Assembly: GCA_949358305.1 (NCBI GenBank)
Contig: OX442316.1
Coordinates: forward strand, 3,100,001-3,164,000
Length of the DNA: 64,000 nucleotides
Direction: 5' to 3'
DNA from: Strigamia acuminata
Lineage: Eukaryota; Arthropoda; Chilopoda; Geophilomorpha; Linotaeniidae
Shown in pieces: positions 21,940 to 35,000 of the stretch. Position 1 is the stretch's first letter. The number at the start of each line of letters is the position of its first letter. Made by a program: the position numbers and the translations under genes. The notes under the pieces were generated by a model. The model ran no database searches and was not told the origin of the DNA. It saw only the letters and a list, made by a program, of their open reading frames with translations.

Positions 21940-24900
21940 TCAACTGTTGTCGTTGTTCTTGGTTGTATCGGTAGAAGTGGCGGTAGTGCTTTCACTTCCG
22001 GTGTTGTTTTCACCTGGAGTAATTGGGCATTCGAAATGTACACAATGGAAGACCTGGAAATTAATGTTAGAAGATGAAATGGAATTAAATTTCACGTGGA
22101 AATGGGTGTAAAATATGAATTATAACCTCATTAGCCGTGTTATGAGTTCCTACTATTCTAATAAATGAAACAGGTTGTCGCTCGAACGTTATTGTTTGCC
22201 AAGATCTGATTTTGATAGTGAAATAAAAAAAAAACACGTTAAGTTAGTACGTACGGCACTAAAGAAACTAGAGAAACAAATTCAATTTTTTAGAGTTTAA
22301 ATTCAGTGATTTTAAAAGGAAAATTGACTCTTTTTGACGTAAAATTGACTCTCTTTGACGTAAAATTGACTCTTTTTGACGTAAAATTGATTTTTTTTTA
22401 CGTAAAATTCAATTTTTTAACGTAAAATTCAATTTTTTAGAGTTTAAATTCAGTAATTTTAAAAGGAAAATTGACTCTTTTTGACGTAAAATTGACTCTT
22501 TTTGACGTAAAATTGACTTTTTTTGACGTAAAATTCAATTTTTTAACGTAAAATTGACTCTTTTTGACGTAAAATTGACTTTTTTTGACGTAAAATTCAA
22601 TTTTTTAACGTAAAATTGACTCTTTTTGACGTAAAATTGACTTTTTTTGACGTAAAATTCAATTTTTTAACGTAAAATTCAATTTTTTAACGTAAAATTC
22701 AATTTTTTAACGTAAAATTCAATTTTTTAACGTAAAATTTCAATTTCATATATAATATAATATAATAATAATAATTATAATAATAACAACATCTCACTTG
22801 CAAGCTTCATTCATCTTATTCCCCACCAACTTCCACGTATGTTGATTCAACGACACTTCAATATAATAACTATAATTGCGATCATCACAATCCCACAACA
22901 AAAGCCTAAAACCAAACAAAAAAATAGAAAAAAACACAAAAACAATTCCCAAAATCAGAAATAAAACTCTATCTTACTTGCACGACTCAACCATATACGG
23001 TTGCGCCAACTGCACAACAATGGCGCCCGATCCCAACTGGTGACAAGTGTATCCCGAATCCCAATCGTAATTTCGCGTATCACCATTCAACAACGCGTTT
23101 CTACTACGACTAACCCCTTCAATGACACTCGCACTTCCTTGAATCGTAGCGACATTCTCAGTAGGAACTAAAAAATAAACAAAAACAATAATCCAAATAA
23201 TTCAAAATGGCGGCCACCTACCGATTAAACCATCTTGTAACTCAATCTTATTATTCGTATAACTACATTGAAAATTAACAACGTGGAAAATCCTATTCAC
23301 CGTGTTGTGGGTGCCAACAATGCGTATATAACTGGCGAAATAGACAAATGTAAATGATTTAAATAAAAGTTTAAATTTCTCAAAAAATTCACCTAACAAC
23401 TCTCTGCGCGAAATATAAACATTGCCACGAGCGACATAAATACTCCGAATGGTCGACAACGACGACCCAGTCTTTCTGGTCCATCGAAACTTCGATATAA
23501 TAGGAATAAGACCTGGAATTTGATGAAACAAACGATATTAAGACGGTATAGTCATTGGATCTCACGTGTTTTATGAGTTAAAATCATATTCTTGGGTGAA
23601 AAACGTGAGATCCAATCAATTTACTCGATTTACCAACTAATAAATACAAAAGAAACGGTTTTAACACTGAGGATCAATTGTTTTTAAAGTATTTTTTAAA
23701 TGACCTGTTGTCCCGGTCCCAGAGTAACATCCGGATTTGATTGATTATGCAGGGGAAGCCGAGTTTTAGTAGAATTCCCTGGCCGTCGTTGTCGTCGATC
23801 GGATGGCGCGTGAAACCTCGTTCCATGTCGTAGTTTTTGAAATCGCCATCGAGTAATGCGGCGCGCATTTCGCCGTGTAAAACTTGAGTTCCGTGTTTGG
23901 GTGATGCCACATTTTCTTCCGGCACTTGGAAAAATAATTTAAATTTGAGTTTGATTTTTGTTCAATTTTTTGGGTTTTTTTAAAAATTATTTTCGATTAT
24001 TTTGGATTGTATTGTATTAATTTGGATTGTGTTGTATTAATTTGGAAGATATTGAATTATTTTTGAATTATTTTTAATTATATTGAATTATTTTGAATTA
24101 CTTTGAATTCTTTTAAAGTTTTGAATTCTTTTTAATTTTTGAATTCTTTTAAAGTTTTGAATTCTTTTAAAATATTAAATTTTTTAATTTTTTTGAAATC
24201 TTTTGAATTCTTTAGGATATTTGAGTTATTTTTGAATTCTTTTAAAATTTTGAATTATTTTGAGTTATTTTTGAATTCTTTTAAAATTTTGAATTATTTT
24301 GAGTTATTTTTGAATTCTTTTAAAATTTTGAATTATTTTGAGTTATTTTTGAATTCTTTTAAAATTTTGAATTATTTTGAGTTATTTTTGAATTCTTTTA
24401 AAATTTTGAATTATTTTGAGTTATTTTTGAATTCTTTTAAAATTTTGAATTATTTTGAGTTATTTTTGAATTCTTTTAAAATTTTGAATTATTTTGAGTT
24501 ATTTTTGAATTCTTTTAAAATTTTGAATTATTTTGAGTTATTTTTGAATTCTTTTAAAATTTTGAATTATTTTGAGTTATTTTTGAATTCTTTTAAAATT
24601 TTGAATTATTTTGAGTTATTTTTGAATTATTTTGTATTATTGGTGGATTATCTTGAATTCCTTTGAATTCGTTCAAAATTTTGAATTCTTTTAAATTAAT
24701 TCAAAATTTTGAATTATTTTGGATTCCTTTGGATTCTTTTGAGTTATTTTTAAATTATTTTTAAATTATTTTGGATGATTTTGAATTATCTTGGATTATT
24801 TTAAATTATTTTGAATTATTTTACATTTTTCAGAATTCTTCTTATTTGTCTTACTTAGAAATCCGCGATATTTGAGGTCCATATCCCTGTTTTCGTTGCG

Positions 24901-26741
24901 TGCGGTGATGGCGTCGAGAATTGCGTCCGGACTGATCAAACCCGTTGGTCGGACAACGTTTAGTAGTTCCTGTAGTTGCATTAAAGGAAGTCTGACTTGA
25001 GCTAGAATGTCTTTCGTGTCAACCGTTGGGTTGTGCCGAATCCATTCGCAAACGACGCGGAAAATTTCGACTTCGGGGGCGTAAAATGAATCGCGACTGA
25101 TCATTTCTTTTAAAGCGGTCTAAAATCCAATTAAATAATTAGTACTAAGTTGTAGAAAAACGGGGCTCCGGTGGCTGGGGGCCCCAAAATAAATTTCCTG
25201 GGAGAAAATAATAATTTTCAGACAAAATAATGCAAATTGCTCGAGAAAAATCATTATTTTGCGAGAAAAATCACAATTTTACGGTGAAAATGATGATTTT
25301 TGGGGTCCCACGGGGGCCCGGGGCCCTGGTAGACAAACAAGTATGACTTTTGTAAGGTTAATTGCCATTTTGGCTAAAATAATGATGTTAAAATAACTTA
25401 CAGCGCTCAAATTAAATATAGATTCATGCCTTAAAATGTCCAAAGCATGTCTGTCCATAAAATTACAACACACACTGACGAGAGATGGCAAATGATACAA
25501 ACTGGCCATGTCGTAGATCAAACACACGTTACGGACATTTACAATCGCTTTCAAGTAGTCTGATATGGCAATTTGTAACTCCTCAAAGCCGTACTGATGA
25601 GTTAAACCAAGTATTTCTAATATTACTTCTTCCTGTGGAAAAAATCAAAGAAATTTATTAGAGAAAAATTCAGAAACATCAAAATTGTTCATTAAAAAAT
25701 CAAATTTTTCCACCAAAAATCAAAATTTTCTACTAAAAATCAAAATTTTCCACCAAAAATCAAAATTTTCCACCAAAAATCAAAATTTTCCACTAAAAAT
25801 AAAAAATTTCCACCAAACATAAAAATTTATCACCAAAAATTCAAAATTTTCCACCAAAAATCAAAATTTTCCACCAAAAATCAAAATTTTCCACTAAAAA
25901 TCAAAATTTTCCACCAAAAATCAAAATTTTCCACCAAAAATAAAAATTTTCCACCAAAAATAAAAATTTTCCACTAAAAATAAAAAACTTCCACTAAAAA
26001 TAAAAAATTTTCACCAAACATAAAAATTTATCAACAAAAATTCAAAATTTTCCACCAAAAATCAAAATTTATCATCAAAAATAAAAATCAAAATTTATCA
26101 TCAAAAATAAAAATTTTCCACTAAAAATAAAAAATTTCCACCAAACATAAAAATTTATCACCAAAAATTCAAAATTTATCACCAAAATTCAAAATTTATC
26201 ACTAATTTTCAAAATTTATCACTAAAATTCAAAATTTTCCAAACAAATTTAAAATTTTTAATGAAAATCTAAAATCCTAAAACGAAAATAGAAATTTTCT
26301 ACGATAAATTGCTATTTTCTACGACAAAATTGCCATTTTCAACCACCAAATGACAATTTTCATGTTAAAACCGACAATTTTCAAGCGAGAAAAGTTCAAT
26401 TTTCAATGAAAACAAACCGAAACTACCTTTAGATTAACTAAAACCATGTGCCCCGTGTAAATATATTTAAGAAGAATCCTAAACGGTTCCAACGCAGCAT
26501 CTTTTAATTCAATCTCCGACTGCTTCGACTCGCGCAAGCCGCCGAATAAAAGCGCCCGGAAATACTCGCTGCGAGCTGCGAGGATCACTTTGTGGCTGTG
26601 CAAGCGGTGGCCGTCAACAATCAGAACGACATCGCTGTACTCCTCGCTCGTGTACAGGGCGCCGATGTTCTGCGACAACCGGTTCGCGTGATCTACTTCA
26701 CCGAGTGAATGATGTGCACCGAGGTGATGACTATCGCTCAT
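21940..26741 (-). CDS. BTBD9: BTB/POZ domain-containing protein 9
   Basis: Cul3-type BTB adaptor linked in flies to dopamine and sleep control. Coding exons: 26741-26427, 25632-25402, 25119-24855, 23924-23705, 23512-23393, 23331-23222, 23167-22978, 22905-22798, 22205-22127, 22053-21940; 583 residues (human about 612). Order: BTB (residues about 20-125, YSDVVLIVDGHRLHSHKVIL), BACK (about 130-270, FYAPEVEIFRVVCEWIRHNP), then two discoidin-like F5/8C domains, each with the family's LLWD.D.R.Y.YY.EVS block and RIVGTHNT motif. The start is MSDSHH because the upstream in-frame Met-like segment lies 5' of an acceptor. A noncoding exon (26845 to about 27040) precedes. The C-terminus is a Ser/Thr/Asn tail (SESTTATSTDTTKNNDN). 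Three introns carry private minisatellites. Confidence 0.95.
22322..22742. repeat. ~20-bp tandem repeat in BTBD9 intron
   Basis: About 20 units of two interleaved variants, attgactctttttgacgtaa and attcaattttttaacgtaa. It occupies most of the intron between exons 22205-22127 and 22905-22798. Confidence 0.95.
24113..24640. repeat. 39-bp tandem repeat in BTBD9 intron
   Basis: About 10 near-identical 39-bp units built from gaattcttttaaaattttg and aattattttgagttattttt. Because 39 is a multiple of 3, a 175-codon ORF runs through it; it is not a gene. Confidence 0.95.
25690..26240. repeat. 20-bp tandem repeat in BTBD9 intron
   Basis: About 25 copies of a 20-mer close to tcaaaattttccaccaaaaa, more diverged towards the 26.2-kb end. 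It fills the intron between the BTB and BACK exons. Confidence 0.95.
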
Positions 26742-26844
26742 TTTAACATCATTATCTGCCTTCGCCACACCCTGCAAACATGATTGCGCTCATTAAATCC
26801 CAATTCACAATTGACTACACTTCGACCATCTTGTCAATACTCAC

Positions 26845-27050
26845 CGACACGGAGTAGGAGCGCTCTTCTTCGCGTGGCCTCGCTTTCGCGCGATTTTAGC
26901 GGCGCTCGTGTTTTCGGACGAATAAAAATGTCGTTTTCCTGGAAATTAATGTGGAGAATGTTATTTACAAGTTGAATTGCGTTTTGCGAGCATCGATCGA
27001 AGCGTGGGATCGATTTTTCTTCAATACGCACTTAGTCTTGTTGCTGAGCG
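26845..27050 (-). promoter_or_regulatory. BTBD9 5' UTR exon and promoter region
   Basis: Minus-strand donor at 26845/26844 (gtgagt) ends a noncoding exon; the acceptor at 26772 (tttgcag) leads into the start-codon exon. The block is GC-richer than its surroundings. No TATA element. The PNGase stop codon is at 27208, so the two genes are separated by only about 150 bp. Confidence 0.55.
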
Positions 27051-27156
27051 CGCTCTGTCGGCGGTTTGGTCAAGTTTTGAACATCCAGCCATTTTGTTTG
27101 TTCATTTGAATAAATACAGATAGAATTTTTTTTTAATTTTTTTGTTTTTAAAAACT

Positions 27157-27162
27157 TTTATT
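27157..27162 (-). terminator. Polyadenylation signal of PNGase gene
   Basis: AATAAA on the minus strand, 46 bp after the stop codon at 27208. Confidence 0.6.
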
Positions 27163-27207
27163 AGTCTAAACATTTGTCAATTTCAACAGTAATTGTTTTT
27201 GGATAGT

Positions 27208-30200
27208 TCATTTAAATGTTACAATAATTTCGAATGGATATTTCATATCCTTTCCTCCTCCTAGTGGTTGTCGGAATAGTTGCGTGTGTTGCCACGCGAG
27301 GTCTCCTTTGCCGCCGCTCATGTCAACGTGTAATGTGAAATTGGTTTCGTTTTTAAAATCCCGTGTCCTCAAACAGTTCCCATCTAGAAAAATAAACGAA
27401 AACACGAACGAGCAATTCAAAAGTGAAAAAAACAAACACAATTCATCACAACGGATTATACCGTACTTATGTGTACGTCATCATATTTAAATTGTATATA
27501 ACGTTATTAAATGACGTAGTTTGCATTAAAATCAATGAAAAAGGGACAAAATATACGGAAATTACGTTAAAATCAATGTAAAAGGGACAAAATATACGGT
27601 AATTACGTTAAAATCAATGGAAACGGGAGTAATTACGTTACATTCAACTCCATCCTGATGTTGGTTTAACTACTACGCTATATTGTAGTAAGTTTACAGT
27701 AATTATAGAGTAATAATCGCATTTTACACTTAATTATAATGTGATTTTCGCATTTTGTGTCACATTTCAATTGATTACATCATTTTTACATTGATTACAA
27801 CGTGAATTTCGCATTCTACGACACATTGTCGTCGTTTACAACGTAATTTCCCGGTATTACACCATATTTATATCAATTACAACGTAATTTTCGCACTTTG
27901 CGACACATTTTCGTCGTTCATAACCAAATTTCTACATATTCCATCACTTTTCCATCGACAAAACACATCAAACCAACGTCAACACTTAAATTCTCACCTT
28001 TCTCAAACTCCAAACAGCGCTTATCACTCACCAACTTCCTCACCACCACCCCGCCCTCGAACGTATCCACCTGGAAGAAAACCTTAATGCAGTCGATCTT
28101 CAAGCCCGACGCCTCGAAATCGAACTTCCACGCCACAAACCCATCCTCCACGCCCTCCCTCGCCAAATAACTCATCTTCCAATCGCTCTCCACCTTCCGA
28201 AACACATTCCTATACTCAAAAACCCAGCTCGACCAAACCCCCTTCTCCCTGCCCCCGTCCGACACCCGCACGTACTTGTCCTCATTCGACAAATACGCCA
28301 GCGAGAACCGCTTCCCCTCGATCTCCCTCCGCGACAGCGTGAAAACAAAATCCTCCCGCACCACCTTCCCGAGCTCCCCGCGCTCGCTCCGCCACGCCAC
28401 GGACCCCGACACGCGTCCGGGGAGCTCCTTAACCCCCTTCTTAGGCGGACACAAAAACTCCACGACCTCCAACGCCATCCGCAACAACAACGCGTCCTTC
28501 GAGTCCCGCGGATGGTCCTTCTGACGCGCCAAATTCAAATTATTCAAAGTGTCCAACAACCATTTCTCCCTGCACTCGAATCGCCGGTTCAGCGTCGCCG
28601 CGTGGTCGCTCGAGTATCGCCAAGTGACGTCGACGACCTCGTCCTTGGAGAACGCGATGACGTACGTCAGTTTCTTGTTCCAGCCGACTTCGTAGAGGAG
28701 GGGCTCGTCCAGGACGTTCTCGCAGGGGTCGGCGTGCAGCCAGCGCTTCTGCGCGGCCGAGAAGACTTCGACCCAGACGTGGTCGGTCCAGTCGAGGACG
28801 AGGCGCGTGTCTAGTTGGAGGGCGCGGCAACAGAGGGCGAAGCAGTTGGCCCACTCGCCGCAGCGGCCGCGCTTGGTGTCGAGGAGTTTGACGGGTTTGT
28901 TGTAGCGGGGGAAGCGGACGATCTTGTGGCAGTGGGCGCACTGGTAGCACTCGACGCGGGAGGCGTCTCCGGAGGTTTCTTCGGGGGTGGGCTGGAGCTG
29001 GCCGACGGGGGTGGTGGGCTGCTTGCAGGCGTCGCAGGTGGGTTTGTCGACCCAGGCGAAGAAGTCTTGTTTGAACCAGCGGAGGAGTTCGGAGAGGAGG
29101 AAGTCGTTGGAGTCGAGGGTTTGGTTGGTGGAGAGGGCGGCGCGTTTTTTCGCGGTTTGTTGGAGTTTGGCGAGGGGGATGTGCGCGAGGGCTTTTTCTT
29201 GAGCGAGGGGGTCTTCGTAGGTGAGGACGTGGTTGAATTTGGAGACTAGTTTGGCGTAGAATGTGGATTCGAGGTCCTGGAATGATTAAAGGGGGATTAG
29301 GTGGGGTTTTCATGCTAAATTGGTGTTTTTTCTATGGTTAATAATTGTTTTACGTGGTTAAATCGTTATTTTCAAAGAATATTTGGTACTTTACATCGTG
29401 CCAGCGTTTTCAATGCGTTTTAGGCCACTTTTTTCGTTTTTGCAATTTTTTTTTTGGATTTTTTTAAATTTGAGCGTTTTCTTGTGTTTTCAGCGATTTA
29501 ATTAAATGAAGTAAAATTTAATTTGATTTAATTAAATTTTGATTTGATTACTTTTAATTTTAATTCAGCATTTTTGCAAATTTAACATTTTTTCTTAGTT
29601 CAGCGTTTTTAGGTTCAGCGTTTTTGTATAAACCACATTATTACATCAATACAAATTATTGCAAGAGGGTAGCTCAAGTTATGTGCAATGAACCAACGTA
29701 CGTGCGACAGATTTGAAAAAACGCTGGAATTAAAAACGCCGTAAATAAATATGGTAAGAGTAAAAATTCCAACTACTTTAAACAAACAAATTAATTACAA
29801 ACACCCAAATAAAAGAGGCTAAAACATAGCATGACCAAATAAAGAACCGATAAAATCAAAAACTCTGGCAAGGTTTAACGTAATTTTTCATACTTAAAAC
29901 GTTATTTTATGAATAAATCATTATTTTCCAATTTCCAGGGTTAAATAATTATTTTCAAAAAATATTTGTTTTTTTAAATAGAGAAATCGCCATTTTCCAT
30001 GTTAAATAATTGTTTTCCATGATTAAATAATTGTTTTCTATGTTAAATAACTGTTTTCCATGGTTAAATAATTGTTTTCTATGTTAAATAACTGTTTTCC
30101 ATGGTTAAATAATTGTTTTCCAGGTTAAATAATTGTTTTCCATGGTTAAATAATTATTTTCCATGGTTAAATAATTATTTTCCCTGGTTAAATCGTTATT

Positions 30201-31345
30201 TTCCATGTTTAAATCGTTATTTTCCATGTTTAAATAATTGGTTTCCATGATTATATAATTATTTTCCATGGTTAAATAATTATTTTCCATGGTTAAGTCG
30301 TTATTTTCCATGGTTAAGTCGTTATTTTCCATGTTTAAATAATTGGTTTCCATGGTTATATAATTATTTTCCATGGTTAAATAATTAAATAATTATTTTC
30401 TATGGTTAAATCGTTATTTTCCATGTTTAAATAATTGGTTTCCATGGTTATATAATTATTTTCCATGGTTAAATAATTAAATAATTATTTTCTATGGTTA
30501 AATCGTTATTTTCCATGGTTAAATAATTGGTTTCCATGGTTATATAATTATTTTCCATGGTTAAATAATTAAATAATTATTTTCTATGGTTAAATCGTTA
30601 TTTTCCATGGTTAAATAATTGGTTTCCATGGTTATATAATTATTTTCCATGGTTAAATAATTATTTTCCATGGTTAAATCATTATTTTCCACGATTAAAT
30701 CGTTATTTTACTTGGAAAACCATTTTTATTCCCTCTAAAATTCTTATTCATGCCGAAAAGCAAGCAAAATAAAATGGCAAAAGGCACTATTTAGTCGAAA
30801 AACGTAAACCCGCGAGAGAAGCCGTTTAAAGCGTAGCTGCTCCACCAAAACCCAACGACACGCCAAACACTCCTTTTCCCCGTTTATTTATACCGCTATA
30901 TTTTGTGGATAATGTTTGTGATCGATGAACGAAGCACCACGTATGTCTTTATTATCTTCGCTGTTCATTTTCCGCCGAATTTCGTACAATTCGTTTCGAA
31001 TTTCACGAAGGCACTTAAAATCTTTCTTCTTCGGATACGTAAAAAAGTCCCCATTCTGAAAATACAAGAAATACGTGTTTATTCGGCTCGAATTCGCTGA
31101 AATCGGAGCGAAAAATCGTCAAATACTTCTTCAAATCCCATACTGAATAAACATTCGACTCCGCCTTTGACTGCGAGCAAAATCTCCGTCACGTTCGGGC
31201 AACATACTTCGATAGACCGGTACTCGTCCTTGTTCGGGTTGCGCAGAATGTCGTCCGCATAGTTCAGCAGGATTTCACAAGCCGCTAAAAATTGCTCGCG
31301 TGGATTTGATAATAACTCTTGAACCGATTCAGACACCATTCCCAT
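27208..31345 (-). CDS. NGLY1: Cytosolic peptide:N-glycanase (NGLY1 / Pngl)
   Basis: Removes N-glycans from misfolded glycoproteins exported from the ER. Exons: 31345-31127, 31055-30894, 29276-27998, 27383-27208; 611 residues (human 654). N-terminal PUB domain (residues about 1-90, with EYRSIEVCCPNVTEILLAV and ECLFSMGFEE). Transglutaminase-like core (about 165-350) with zinc cysteines CDACK and CYQCAHC, and the triad in RGRCGEWANCFALC, DWTDHVWVEV and LHADPCENVLDEP, all intact. The C-terminal PAW domain (about 400-611) binds mannose glycans. The central exon is strikingly GC-rich compared with the window. The second intron contains a 21-bp satellite. The first exon faces the Ror first exon across about 0.7 kb. 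Confidence 0.95.
30000..30710. repeat. 21-bp tandem repeat in PNGase intron
   Basis: Over 30 imperfect copies of ggttaaataattattttccat, with higher-order blocks of about 115 bp repeated around 30360-30650. Lies between the PUB-linker exon and the catalytic exon. Confidence 0.95.
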
Positions 31346-32021
31346 GCGACCATTAGAAAAACCGATTTGACGCTGGTAATGACAGAGGGGTGCCTTGGTT
31401 AGTTATGCGGAATTATATTTTTAAAAATAATAATTTGGATTTTTATTTTTGTTTTTGTATTAGTAGTATTTATTTATTTTTAAAAATTATTTCTAGTTTT
31501 TGAAATTATATATTTTGGTTTTTTAAATTTTTAATCGGGGCTAGCGGGAGGAAGAAACCTAGTGTTAAATGAAGTGTGTGTGCGAGGCGTACGGGAGTGT
31601 TTGTTTTGTTGTTCTATTAAAATCTCGCTTTTTAATAAAACTTATGAAATGTAAGAAAATCAACTAGAATTCATCTGCATGTTATTTTTGTCTTTCAATT
31701 TTTTAATACTTTATTCTAAAATAAAAATAATAAAAATTTTAATTTAATTTTTAATTTTTGATATTTTTTAATTTTTGGAAAAAAAATTTGTGGAAATATA
31801 AAATAAAATATAAAAATAAAATCAACAACACCAATTTATTTTTTTACGATTTTTTATCACGTTAATGTCATCTGCTAGAAATCCCGCCCAGCTCTCGCGC
31901 GAAACAACACAGCGCGAGACCAAAGCGTCAGCTCCAAACTCGCCGAAACTCGCATTCGGGACACACGTTCGCGGCAGAACTCGGATGCTGTGAAACCAGA
32001 CTTAAACCTTTGACAATCCCC
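31346..32021. promoter_or_regulatory. Divergent promoter region of PNGase and Ror genes
   Basis: The PNGase start codon (31345, minus) and Ror start codon (32022, plus) face away from each other. The last 150 bp before the Ror ATG are GC-rich and include the near-palindromic ctctcgcgcgaaac and cagcgcgag; this is probably Ror 5' UTR. No TATA box is visible for either gene. Confidence 0.5.
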
Positions 32022-35000
32022 ATGATTTCCACACAAACATTCATCCACCTCATACTCATCATCCACGGTAAGACACAATACAATTAACCAAACTAAAAAA
32101 AAAAAAAATTAAAAAATTAAAAAAAAAAATTAATTAAAATCGAAACTAAAAAAAAATTAAAAAATCCAAAAACAAAACCAAAACTCCACAAACCAAATTG
32201 TGACAATCCAACTAGACAGAGGTCACTCAGAGGTAAAAATACCTTCCATAAGTCTCACCAGAGGAGGGGGTGATGCGAATAAATCAGGTTCTTATCATCA
32301 GAGCTGGTAATGAGGTGCCCACCTGTATTTAGATGAGTTGCTGCTGAATGAACCATAACTGACTCACACTTACAATGGTCCATTCTTGCACCCTTATCCA
32401 CCCACACAAAACTTTGTGTTGTGCAAAAATAGGGGATAAGATAAGAGCTGGTGAGAGATTTAGGAGAGGAATTTGTCTGTCAATGCTGATAGAATGGAGG
32501 ATAAAATGAGGGGATTAATATGCTTAATCCAGGCTTCTCTGACTCTTCTGTGGTCATATGTTAACTGGGAACCTTTGTCACATGCCTGGGAGAGTTTTTT
32601 TTCTTATATCAGAGGACTTTGTCCCACTTAGGGGGTCTTTAATATGTGCTAAACAACTCATGGGGCTTTCTTTGGGTGTTTTTTGATTTTTGTTGGGAGG
32701 GGGGAATAGAAAAAAGTTGAGTTTAGACAGTTTTTAGAGTCTGGTGGTCTCATAACTATAACTAATATCTTTGTTGTGACATAGGAATTAGGAAATGGTC
32801 CTTTCGAATGTTGGGAATTTTTGGGTTTCGTGTTAGGGCCAAAATGGGACTGAATGGAAATAACTGTGTGTGTATCTTGGAAGGGATTTTGATGAATGTC
32901 AAATGGTTGGATGAGGAGAAATTCAGCTTGTGGGTGATGCCTGGCTTAATATTACTCGTCGGTCTGGCCGGTGTGGTCTTTCGGTGATTTTTTGGTTTGT
33001 TCGGCTTTAATTTCTGTAGATTTGAAAAGCGTAGAGATGATGGGATTGGATGAGACCTTACAAGCTGATAAAGTGACCAATAAGTGTTGCTGACAGTACA
33101 TTAAAAAATCCATAAGAATAAAACTCCAGCGCGAATCTTTACAAGTTATCGTATTCAATCCCGATTGAATAAATTTGTTGATTTAGGTTTAAAAGACAGT
33201 TGTCTTTATTTCTCTCTTACACAAACTTCTCAAGTAACTTAACCTAATTGGATTTAGAATTGTTATGTGTGGTGTTCCCAAGCCACACGTGACCATACCG
33301 CCCCGTTTAATAGCCCGGGCGTTTAATTTTTTTGCCGAACGTTATCTGGCGTCAATACGGACAAGGCGTGTATAAAATTTTGGGTTGATAACTGCCAGGC
33401 GTTAAAACGGGGCCGGCGCCTTAATGAACCCGGGCTATTAAATGGGGCGGTACGGTATAGTAATACCATAAATTTCAACTTGTGTCAAGCATTGTTTTAG
33501 TACACATAGTTGATGGTGTTTCAGTAGGTATTGTTGAATTGAAATGCATTGTTGGATTGTAACTGGTGTCAGGCATTGTTGGAGTGTTTTGCTATGCATT
33601 GTTGCTTTGTTAGGTTACTCATGATTGTTTATGATGTCAAGCATTGCTAGATTGTTTATGATGGCATAGGTTGTCATGAGGTGTAACCTTTTGGACTTTT
33701 GTTTTGTAATTAATTTCAGCATAAAAATGAGACTGGAGGTTTAAAATGAGGTGAAATCTGAAGAAAATGACCCTTTGAGACATAAATTGTGTTCGTGATG
33801 AGAATCTGTGTTGGGATTAGGAGGATTTATAATATGCAATGTATTCAGTTCTCCGAAAGTTGGGTCAGATTGCGAGGAAATGGAAATTGAATGTTATCAC
33901 ATTTCGGTGCATATCATATCAAGCAGATGTTGTTTTGCAACCGTGGTGCACAGTTGTCGTCTATTAGCAAATGAAATTAACTTGGCAGACACAAATACAA
34001 TTATTCCAGCATGAAAGGGACAGTTGTTGAAAAATGTTGTCCAGTTTGGATGACTTTTTGAATACGTCCATGCCAGAACTATAGAAAATACAGACGGTAG
34101 CGTAAGTTCTACGGAGAGGCGTTTCGTTTAAGACGTTACAGTCAATTTCCAGAATAAGTTTATGCTTTTTCAAAAAACCAAGCAGACTAGCCTATAGCAA
34201 AGTAGGGATGACGAATCCAATAGTGCAATCAAATTTTATGCCAGACATGCAACAATGCACTTTTCATTCACTAACCCGTTAACTGGTCGAGATAGAGCAA
34301 AATTTCCAATTACAAAGTTGTAGAGCACCATCAAATTAGTACTATCCAACTTATCGAACTATCTCGAGGCGGCCATTTTGAATTTGGTTGTAAAGACTAA
34401 AAGCCGGCATAAACCGATTCATAAAGCACTCCTGTCATGGTTTTGGGTTTTGCGGTTTTTGGTGATGGTTTTTGGCTGTTTTTGATGGCCGTTCCGGTAT
34501 AAACAGAAACTTTGAATGCGCCTAATGTTTTTTTAAAAACATTTTGTAGTTACGACATTGAGGAAGGTGTTGTTGGAGAAGTGTGCCGGAAAGCTCTTGG
34601 TCAGCACGAAAGAGGGCTGTGTTTGGGCAATGTCAGGGTGATTAATGCGAGTTTAATCTTCCCCACTTGGCAGAGAGGAGGAAAAAGAGAGTCTATTGTG
34701 TGTCGACTTATTTATTCCCACCGTAAATTGGTACAGAAATAGACACAAAGGCATTTGCTCCTTAATCTATCGAGCACATCTCTGAGGAGTTTGTGGTTTG
34801 TGTTGACGGAAACACTTTTCGGCGTTTCATCCGATTATCGAGTTGCCGATTTGATTAAGCAACCCTCTTCCTGACACGATCGATTTCACGCAAATGAAAT
34901 TTTCACGCCTCGCAACACCCGGCACACGAAGAAAAAACAAGTTCAAGTGAAAACATCACGCCAAGTTACCGTGAAAAATATTTGCAAGCGCGCGGGGAAG

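Noticed and set aside
24139-24666. 175-codon ORF with a repeating NSFKILNYFELFL unit
   Set aside because: It is the 39-bp intronic satellite of BTBD9 read in frame, on the strand opposite to the gene.
28540-29313. 257-codon Arg/Pro-rich minus-strand ORF and 144-codon Gly/Glu-rich plus-strand ORF (28815-29249)
   Set aside because: Off-frame shadows of the GC-rich PNGase catalytic exon, whose true frame carries the zinc cysteines and catalytic triad.
31875-32078. Minus-strand 67-codon Cys-containing ORF (EGF-like look)
   Set aside because: Overlaps the Ror signal-peptide exon and its 5' UTR on the other strand; only a chance CLCGNHGDC string.
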